Part shown: positions 43,643-49,682 of the stretch, piece by piece
Layout of the letters: every line of letters starts with the position of its first letter
Numbering within the stretch: position 1 is the first letter of the stretch
Assembly (NCBI GenBank): GCA_020073615.1
Contig: JAIQEX010000036.1
Coordinates: forward strand, 1 to 49,682
From: Terriglobia bacterium
GTDB lineage: Bacteria > Acidobacteriota > Terriglobia > Bryobacterales > Bryobacteraceae
Length of the DNA: 49,682 bases
Reading direction: 5' to 3'
Program-made: the position numbers and the translations under genes
Notes under the pieces: model-generated
What the model was told of the DNA's origin: nothing
Seen by the model: the letters and a program-made list of their open reading frames with translations, nothing else
The model's database searches: none

Positions 43643-43852
43643 ATGTTACGGGCAGACAGCGCCCAAGTCGATTGGGACCAACACAAGAAACAGTGGCTCG
43701 TCCACGTGAAGATAGGGGAGGAGGTGATCCGCCGGCCGCTCTCCAAAACCCCGCAAACCGCCGGTGAAGACGTGCTGCGATCACTGGCGGTCGAGACCGC
43801 GAAGGCCGACGGCTACGACGTGGACCCGGCAAAGGTCTCCGTGGCGCGCTAA
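43643..43852 (+). CDS. Small protein of unknown function
   Basis: A 69-residue acidic, soluble protein beginning at ATG 43643 with a strong AAGGAGG site six bases upstream. It contains SAQVDWDQHKKQWLVHVKIG, then EEVIRRPLSK, and a helical end. No cofactor or nucleic-acid motif is seen. It is divergent from the siroheme reductase (142 bases between starts) and is followed by the large permease gene after 30 bases. The strong ribosome binding site and codon-like composition make it a probable real gene. Confidence 0.6.
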   Translation: MLRADSAQVDWDQHKKQWLVHVKIGEEVIRRPLSKTPQTAGEDVLRSLAVETAKADGYDVDPAKVSVAR

Positions 43853-43882
43853 CTCTTATCCGCGCGTCGCGTCCCTGTGTCA

Positions 43883-46393
43883 ATGTCCTCCATCCGTTTC
43901 GACATGAAGTTTGCGTTGCGCAATCTGCGCCGCAGCCCCCTGTTCACCGCGGTGGCAGTGGCGTCACTGGCGCTGGGCATAGGCGCCAACACGGCCATAT
44001 TCACGCTCATCGACCAGTTGATGCTGCGGCTTCTGCCGGTGCGGAGTCCCGAGCAACTGGCGATGATCTGGTCCACCGGCCCGCACATGGGCAACAATCG
44101 CGGCTCGCGGGCGTCGTCCTACCCCATGTATCAGGATTACCAGCGCAAGGCGCCAGCGTTCTCCTATGTTTTCTGCCGCTACTATACCCCGGTCTCGCTC
44201 AGCTTCGACGGGCGCACCGAGCGCGTGAATTCCGAGCTGGTGTCGGGAAACTATTTTCAGGCTCTGGGAGTCAGGCCCGCTGTGGGACGCGTCTTCTCGC
44301 CCCAGGAGGACGACCGGGTCTATAAGGGCCATCCGGTGGTGGTGCTCAGCCACCAGTACTGGTTGACGCGCTTCGCCGGCAATCCGGACGTGGTGGGAAA
44401 GAAAATCATCGTCAACGACTATCCCATGACCATCGTGGGCGTTTCGGCGGCCGGATTCCTCGGGCTCGATCCCTCCAGCTCGCCGCAAATCCGCATCCCC
44501 ATCCAGATGAAGCCGCTCATGACACCGGGCTGGGACGCCATCGGCGACCGCCGCAGCCAGTGGATCCAGATGTTCGCGCGTATGAAGCCCGGCTTCACCG
44601 TGGCATCGGCGCAGGCGTCGCTCCAGCCGCTGCTCACGCAGATCCTGAATGACGAGATCAACCAGCCGGAGATGCGCGACGTGACGAAGTATTACCGCGA
44701 TCGCTTCCTGGCGCGCAAGGTGCGTATGGAGCCGGCGGCCACCGGCTACTCGCATATGCGCGAGGATTACTCCACCGCCCTGACCGTGCTGATGTGCATG
44801 GTCGGCCTGGTGCTGCTGATCGCGTGCTTCAACGTGGCCAATCTGCTGATCGCCCGCGCGGTGTCCCGCCAGAAGGAAGTCGCCGTGCGCCTGGCGGTGG
44901 GCGCTTCGCGCGCGCGCCTCCTGGGTCAACTGCTCATCGAGAGCCTCATGCTGTCGCTGGCCGGCGGCATACTCGGACTCTTCCTGGCGATCGCCATGAT
45001 CCGCGCCCTGCTCAGTTTCCTTCCGGCCGGCGAAATGCCGCTCATGTTGCGCGCCACGCCCGACCTGCGCATCCTCGCGTTCAACGGCGCCCTGGCCCTG
45101 CTCACCGGCCTGCTGTTCGGCATGGCGCCCGCCCTGCAAACCATGCGCGTGGACCTGTGGAGCGCCCTCAAGGACGTGGTGGGCGCCATTGCCGGCTCGG
45201 GCGGCTCCGTGAAACTGCGCAAGGCGCTGGTGACCGCGCAGGTGGCCTTCTCGTTCCTCCTGCTGGCCGGCGCCGGACTGTTCGTCAAGACCCTGGCCAA
45301 CCTGAAGGAGACTAACGCCGGGTTCCGCGACATGGACAACCTGATCACCTTTCAGGTGGACCCGGCGTTGAGCGGTTACTCCGTGCCGCGTCTGATGGCC
45401 TTCTACAAGCAGGCGCTGGAGGGAATCCGGTCGGTGCCCGGAGTCAAGTCCGCCGGCTTCGCGGCGGTCCCGGTGCTGAGCGGCGGCGAATGGGACTCCA
45501 CCATGTCCGTGGAAGGCCACCAGGCAAAGGACGGCGAAGACCTGCAAGCCTTCATGAACGCCATCTCGCCGGACTACTGGAAGACCATGGGCATTCCGCT
45601 GCTGGAGGGCCGTGATCTCGATGGCCGCGACGATGGCGGCGACACTTTCAAAGTGGCCATCGTCAACCAGGAATTCGCCACCCATTTCTTTGGCGATAAA
45701 AGCGCCATCGGCCGGCACATCGGTTTCGGCAGCGGCCCCAAAACCAAGCTCGACATCGAAATCGTCGGCGTGGCCGCCAACACGCTCTACGAAGGGCCGC
45801 GCGAGGGCGTGCACCGCCAGGCCTTCGTGCCTCTCTTCGAAGGCGGATTCCCCTCCAGCGTTTCCTTCTACGTGCGCGCCTCGCGGGATTCGGCATCCCT
45901 ATACAACGCCGTGCGCCGGAAAATCGCGGAGCTGGACCCCGCCCTGCCCGTCTACGATATGAAGACGCTGGGAAAGCAGCTCGACGAAACGCTCTCCACC
46001 GAGCGCCTGATTGCCGTGCTCTCGGCCGCCTTCGGCGCGCTCGCCACCGTGCTCGCCGCCATCGGTCTGTATGGCGTGATGGCCTTTGTGGTGGCGCGCC
46101 GGACCAAGGAGATCGGCCTGCGCATGGCGCTGGGCGCGCAACGCGGCGCGGTGGTCTGGATGGTGATGCGGGAAACGCTCCTCCTGCTGGGGATCGGCTT
46201 GGCAGTGGGCGTTCCCGCGGCTTACTGGCTGAGTCACTACGTCTCCTCGCAACTGTTCGGAGTGAAGCCCACCGACCTCTGGACGGTAGTCTCCGCGCTC
46301 GCCATCCTGGCCGCCGTAGCCGCCGGCGCCGGCTTCCTGCCCGCCCGCCGCGCCAGCTCCATCGACCCCATTCAGGCGCTGCGTTACGAGTAG
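43883..46393 (+). CDS. MacB/FtsX-type ABC transporter permease (acidobacterial orphan type)
   Basis: An 836-residue membrane protein with two FtsX-type modules. Each has an extracytoplasmic MacB-like domain and helices. The opening FALRNLRRSPLFTAVAVASL followed by ALGIGANTAIF is the mark of the duplicated orphan permease family (ADOP) expanded in Acidobacteria. The first FtsX helices lie near residues 300-460 and the second set near 715-830, ending with RRASSIDPIQALRYE. No ATPase gene is beside it, as usual in this family. Its role, perhaps export of a peptide or antibiotic, is unknown. GTG 43877 is an alternative start; no clear ribosome binding site is present. Confidence 0.9.
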   Translation: MSSIRFDMKFALRNLRRSPLFTAVAVASLALGIGANTAIFTLIDQLMLRLLPVRSPEQLAMIWSTGPHMGNNRGSRASSYPMYQDYQRKAPAFSYVFCRYYTPVSLSFDGRTERVNSELVSGNYFQALGVRPAVGRVFSPQEDDRVYKGHPVVVLSHQYWLTRFAGNPDVVGKKIIVNDYPMTIVGVSAAGFLGLDPSSSPQIRIPIQMKPLMTPGWDAIGDRRSQWIQMFARMKPGFTVASAQASLQPLLTQILNDEINQPEMRDVTKYYRDRFLARKVRMEPAATGYSHMREDYSTALTVLMCMVGLVLLIACFNVANLLIARAVSRQKEVAVRLAVGASRARLLGQLLIESLMLSLAGGILGLFLAIAMIRALLSFLPAGEMPLMLRATPDLRILAFNGALALLTGLLFGMAPALQTMRVDLWSALKDVVGAIAGSGGSVKLRKALVTAQVAFSFLLLAGAGLFVKTLANLKETNAGFRDMDNLITFQVDPALSGYSVPRLMAFYKQALEGIRSVPGVKSAGFAAVPVLSGGEWDSTMSVEGHQAKDGEDLQAFMNAISPDYWKTMGIPLLEGRDLDGRDDGGDTFKVAIVNQEFATHFFGDKSAIGRHIGFGSGPKTKLDIEIVGVAANTLYEGPREGVHRQAFVPLFEGGFPSSVSFYVRASRDSASLYNAVRRKIAELDPALPVYDMKTLGKQLDETLSTERLIAVLSAAFGALATVLAAIGLYGVMAFVVARRTKEIGLRMALGAQRGAVVWMVMRETLLLLGIGLAVGVPAAYWLSHYVSSQLFGVKPTDLWTVVSALAILAAVAAGAGFLPARRASSIDPIQALRYE

Positions 46394-46640
46394 GCGGGGC
46401 GGCGCCGCGCAGAAAGCTCCCACAACGCCACCGGCGCTGACCCGAGCGCCGATTGCGGTGCCTAACCCTGCGGATGCGGGCCTTCGATGAACACCAGGAA
46501 GGGTTTACAACGGCGCTCGGGCCTCGGCCGGGCGTAGCGGGGCGCCGGGGTCGGGAGACACATGGTTGGCCGGTTCGGGCGTCCCCCAAGGGTTGGGAAC
46601 CTGTGGCCTTTGGGGTTGCCCGCTTTTAGGCTTCGGCTAA
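46394..46640. other. Gene-free stretch with a possible decayed frame
   Basis: A minus-strand frame reads from inside the adjacent CPBP gene to 46462 and ends in CKPFLVFIEGPHPQG, but has no start of its own and no domain I know. Short G- and C-rich inverted segments (CCCCAAGG/CCTTTGGGG) occur around 46590-46620. I can support no gene here. Confidence 0.3.
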
Positions 46641-47378
46641 TTAGATGTTTCTTGAGGCGTCCGCAGTTGCCGGAGTGTGCTTGTTCCAGGACCAAATGGC
46701 GCAGTCAGCGAAACTAATCAGGCAGTATAGGGCTGCAATCAATATCCCGCCCAGATATCCCGCGTTTGCGATGCCGTGAATCCACGCAGGCAGGAGAATG
46801 GATCTCGATTTATAGTAAACATATCCCAGGATCAAGGAAGCGAGGAAGATACCCTGAAGTTGGGAGGGAGATTTGGATGTTATATGAGGGAACAAAAAAA
46901 GCGCGGAACTCGCCAGTATTGCCCAGAAAGCCTTGGCTTTTATCCCATCCACTAGCAGGATAAACTTGTCAATCGCGATCACCCGGAAGGCGAGTTCTTC
47001 CATGAAAGCGCCCAAGGCGCTCCACAGGTAGCTTTCGGTTGCGGATAGGACGAATTTGCCGCTGATCACGAGATAAACGTGAATGAGCGCGAGTATGGCC
47101 AGCGAGGCCACACCTCCGCTCTTGAATGAAAAACCGTAGTCTGCAGGCCTTCGCTGCTGCCGGAGCAGCGAATAGGCAATCACCCCAGCGATGGCTGCCC
47201 ACAGGATCATCGCCAGTAGGGTCCAGAATTGCCCGGTTCCATCCCCAAGGCCGTGCCCACGAAAATAGTTGGCTGGGAAGCCGACGATGCTCCAGCCGCC
47301 TGTGAGGAGGAGCAGCAGCCTGTCACAACATGCCAGTCCTCGAATGCGATTACGGATGCCGGGACTCATGCTTTCCAT
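46641..47378 (-). CDS. CPBP-family intramembrane protease 1
   Basis: A 245-residue membrane protein with about seven helices. It carries the motifs of the CPBP (Rce1/ABI) family: EELAFR (Glu127, Glu128, Arg132), FLFPHITSK with the second-motif His, and PAWIHGIANAGY with the third. Members cleave prenylated or small peptides inside the membrane, or act in bacteriocin immunity. AAGGAT lies 7 bases before the ATG at 47378. The base composition is lower in GC than the rest of the window, suggesting a separate history. It is the most downstream of three CPBP genes on this strand. Confidence 0.85.
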   Translation of the reverse strand: MESMSPGIRNRIRGLACCDRLLLLLTGGWSIVGFPANYFRGHGLGDGTGQFWTLLAMILWAAIAGVIAYSLLRQQRRPADYGFSFKSGGVASLAILALIHVYLVISGKFVLSATESYLWSALGAFMEELAFRVIAIDKFILLVDGIKAKAFWAILASSALFLFPHITSKSPSQLQGIFLASLILGYVYYKSRSILLPAWIHGIANAGYLGGILIAALYCLISFADCAIWSWNKHTPATADASRNI

Positions 47379-47565
47379 TCCAGATCCTTTTTAGCCGACG
47401 GCAGATACTGATGCAACAGATTTCTGCTGCCGCGTTGCAGGAGTTGGCGTAGCCTGATCGGAACCGGACGGAGGATCGGGCCGCGCAGGGATGTAGGTGC
47501 GCCTCACCTCGTCGCCGGATTTCAGCACTGGGCGGACGCCGAACGGCTTCTGAGAGATTTTCTGG

Positions 47566-48309
47566 TCACTTCTCGCGAACACCGAGGCGGAAACGCCGGT
47601 TCGGAGGCCATGACCCCGAGGGTGCCCCGTAACGAGCTGCTGCATAGTGCGGTCCCGCATATCGCCTGGCGATGCGCGCTTCCCGGACTTCGAGGCCGGG
47701 CCCGACCATCAGGTGATGGCTGACCGAATCCGGCACTACCAGGAACAGCAGGAACCCCACCGTGGCGTGGGCCAGGCCCAGAAAGTAGAGATTCCTGTAT
47801 CGGCGGTAGATGCGCGCGCAGCAGTAGCCCGCGGCGAACGCCACCGCCATCAGGAACCAGTTCGGCGTGTGCGCGCCCGAGAATAACGCCGCCGCCACTA
47901 CGGGCGCCGCTCGGCGCGGCAACACGGCGGCAAAGCGGTTCATGAAATAACCGTTGAGAATGTACTGTTGGAAGAGGCCCCAGGGGAGGTATGCCGCCCA
48001 GGCCATCAGCGCCTGGTCGGCGCCGATCGGCCGCGTGGAGTCGAGGAGCATGCCGCACGCCAGCATCGCGAGCGCCAGAAAGGTGAGCGCCGGCGCGAGT
48101 TCCCGCAGACACGCCCGCAGGTTGTTGGTGTCGAAGCCCAACATCCCGGCCCGCTCGCGGCGAAGACGGTGGGAAAGCAGCATGACCGCGAGAATCGCCA
48201 GCCAGAGGCCGGGAACGCGGAAACGCAGGACCCAGATGTAGGCCATGATCAGGACGAACAGCGACACCGGCTCCACAATGGCCAGCTTGCGAACCGTGGC
48301 AGCACTCAT
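47566..48309 (-). CDS. CPBP-like membrane protein lacking the catalytic glutamates
   Basis: A 247-residue protein with about six helices in the same fold as its neighbours. Motif 1 is QQYILN (residues 114-119) instead of EExxxR, so both Glu residues and the Arg are replaced. Motif 2, FSGAHTPNW (His147), and motif 3, LGLAHATVG (His181), are kept except for the Asn of the third. It may be an inactive partner or a divergent subfamily. After PDSVSHHLMVGPG the last 40 residues are a charged tail of low similarity to anything I know. The 187 bases between its end and the next gene downstream hold nothing I can support. Confidence 0.75.
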   Translation of the reverse strand: MSAATVRKLAIVEPVSLFVLIMAYIWVLRFRVPGLWLAILAVMLLSHRLRRERAGMLGFDTNNLRACLRELAPALTFLALAMLACGMLLDSTRPIGADQALMAWAAYLPWGLFQQYILNGYFMNRFAAVLPRRAAPVVAAALFSGAHTPNWFLMAVAFAAGYCCARIYRRYRNLYFLGLAHATVGFLLFLVVPDSVSHHLMVGPGLEVREARIARRYAGPHYAAARYGAPSGSWPPNRRFRLGVREK

Positions 48310-48322
48310 CCCGACCCTGCCC

Positions 48323-49213
48323 TTAGAAAAAGAAGTGCTTCGTCCAGTCTACCAGCGTATGCAATGCCGCCGAAGAGAGCACCGTGGACGACTCCTGGAA
48401 CACTTTGCCGTATGCCCAGCCGGCCACCGTGGCCACGATCAGGTAACGCCAGTTGGGCAGCGGCTGCGGGCCGTTATCGAGATGCGCGCAGCCAAACAGG
48501 AAACTCGCCGCCAGCAGCGTGCGGGCGCCCGATCCGAACCGCTGCATCATGAGATTCTGGATCAGCGCGCGGAACAGGATCTCCTCGGGCAGGGCGGTCG
48601 CGGCGAAAACAATACCCACGGCCGCGGCCATGCTGCCACCCGATGCCGTGGGCCAGTGCGGAGGCGGGATGAAGCCGATGGCCATTCCCACCACAATGAG
48701 CACGGGCGCCAGCAGGGCGAAGGCAGCCAGCGGCAGCCAGAAATCGCGTTTCCCCAGCGGCAAGTTGTACTTCAATCCGGCAAATGGGCGATAGCCCAGA
48801 AACAGCACCAGCCCCAGCAAAATGGCGATGCCGTAGGCGACGCTGTGCAGGTAGCCCTGTGCCGTCCGCGGGACCAGTTGCCGCACGCCGGCGGCGAATT
48901 CGAGCGGCAGCCACAGCAGCAGGATGGACAGGAAATCGAGCGCCGTGGGCCGCGGGGGAGTGCCGGCGCCCTGGACGAACGCGCAGAGGACCGGCGCACC
49001 GGTGTAGCCTAGCACCAGGAGCGCCAGCGGCATGCTGAATGCGCCGGCCAGCACCGACGCGCTGGCGAAGATGGCGGTCAGCAGGAACGGAATCGCCCAC
49101 ACGGCTCGCGGGCGGTTTTGGAGAGCGCCCCGCACGCGGCATTGGACCGCCGGCGCGAAGAAACCGAAGATGGCGGCCAGCAGCAGCGCCAGAAAAACAG
49201 ATTGCATCAGCAT
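48323..49213 (-). CDS. CPBP-family intramembrane protease 2
   Basis: A 296-residue membrane protein with eight or nine helices and an intact active site: PEEILFRALIQ (motif 1), FGCAHLDNG (motif 2) and ALHTLVDW (motif 3). It belongs to the bacterial CPBP proteases of unknown substrate. Its stop is 13 bases before the start of the QQ-type protein, so the two are likely made from one message, with the catalytic protein first. Confidence 0.85.
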   Translation of the reverse strand: MLMQSVFLALLLAAIFGFFAPAVQCRVRGALQNRPRAVWAIPFLLTAIFASASVLAGAFSMPLALLVLGYTGAPVLCAFVQGAGTPPRPTALDFLSILLLWLPLEFAAGVRQLVPRTAQGYLHSVAYGIAILLGLVLFLGYRPFAGLKYNLPLGKRDFWLPLAAFALLAPVLIVVGMAIGFIPPPHWPTASGGSMAAAVGIVFAATALPEEILFRALIQNLMMQRFGSGARTLLAASFLFGCAHLDNGPQPLPNWRYLIVATVAGWAYGKVFQESSTVLSSAALHTLVDWTKHFFF

Positions 49214-49682
49214 GGAGCAGCGCCGCGCTCGGCAGGCCTTTCCAGTTAAGAGCCGTCAGCCTTGCGCCGTCGCCCGGCCGCAGACCGCGCTTCCGCCTGG
49301 TATTACACCGTCCACGTCGACGGTCTTGTGGCGGGCGCGCCGTTGGGCCAGGCTGGGGGGCTGAATCGGCCGCGCGCCCGGAGGGACGTCGAGATTTCCG
49401 GCAACGCGGGTCATTGGTGGCTCATAGCAGCATGGCATATTCGGCCGGGGATCTTTGGAGATTCCGTGGCGGCTTCGGCACCCCGGTGTGCTGCCGGATA
49501 CGACTGGCGGCCCGGATGGAGACGCGGTCGCGATCAACGACCCCGGCCAGGTTGCAGGCGGATCGGGCGCTTGCACAGCGGCGGCCTGCATCTGCGCGTC
49601 ACAGGCGTTCTGGGAATTACACGCGGGACCGGCTCCAGCTTTGAGCCGACCGCTGGCCGCGGACCGCTTCCTCGACCACCGC
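49214..49682. other. Terminal stretch without a supported gene
   Basis: Both strands have short open frames here (for instance 49256-49591 minus), none with a recognisable domain, a signal peptide or a ribosome binding site. It is probably intergenic, or the end of a gene running past the window edge. Confidence 0.3.

Noticed and set aside
43964-45814. A 616-codon open frame opposite the large permease
   Set aside because: Antisense shadow of the permease gene, no recognisable domain or ribosome binding site.

Overview
This window looks like chromosomal sequence from an Acidobacteriota member, probably of the Solibacter/Bryobacter type. The reasons are the high GC content, the orphan FtsX/MacB-type permease of the family expanded in Acidobacteria (43883-46393), the many secreted proteins of unknown function, and the gene content overall. 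The assignment is inference, because there is no rRNA gene here. I saw no rRNA, tRNA, CRISPR array, intact insertion sequence or prophage.

Layout. 1-1837: the tail of an unrecognised gene, a PIN-domain protein, a DinB-like protein and a secreted protein. 1986-6456 (minus): larE, gyrA and a secreted protein. 6549-7518 (plus): a hemerythrin-like protein and the remains of a DUF4258/YgiT toxin-antitoxin pair. 7614-9524 (minus): an M28 peptidase with an internal deletion and two secreted proteins. 9592-11589 is a patchwork: two broken copies of the 3' end of the exonuclease gene at 11604-12266 alternate with a HEAT-like secreted protein and an NTF2-like protein.

11604-26067 is the largest functional block, all on the minus strand. 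In transcription order it holds cstA, then an outer-membrane porin, a propionyl-CoA-synthetase-type ligase, an OFA-family transporter, acetyl-CoA synthetase, a DUF485 membrane protein, the acetate symporter ActP, a cNMP/CBS/nucleotidyltransferase (DUF294) protein and a DnaQ-like exonuclease. Together these can bring short-chain carboxylates across the outer and inner membranes and activate them to CoA esters. A 20-bp perfect palindrome (23941-23960) lies upstream of the porin and is the best candidate operator.

26259-36675 holds a serine carboxypeptidase, dnaG-rpoD, an RRM RNA-binding protein, an MscS channel, a lone secretin, two tandem coiled-coil paralogues and a ROK sugar kinase. 36702-43500 (minus) holds a family-39 glycosyltransferase, pepD, purH and a siroheme nitrite/sulfite reductase. 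The end holds a small conserved-looking gene, the large permease, and three CPBP membrane proteases in a row, the middle one lacking the catalytic glutamates.

Two loci (exonuclease and secretin) share an unusual feature: partial copies of the 3' end of a gene recur downstream of it, alternating with or flanking small cargo genes.
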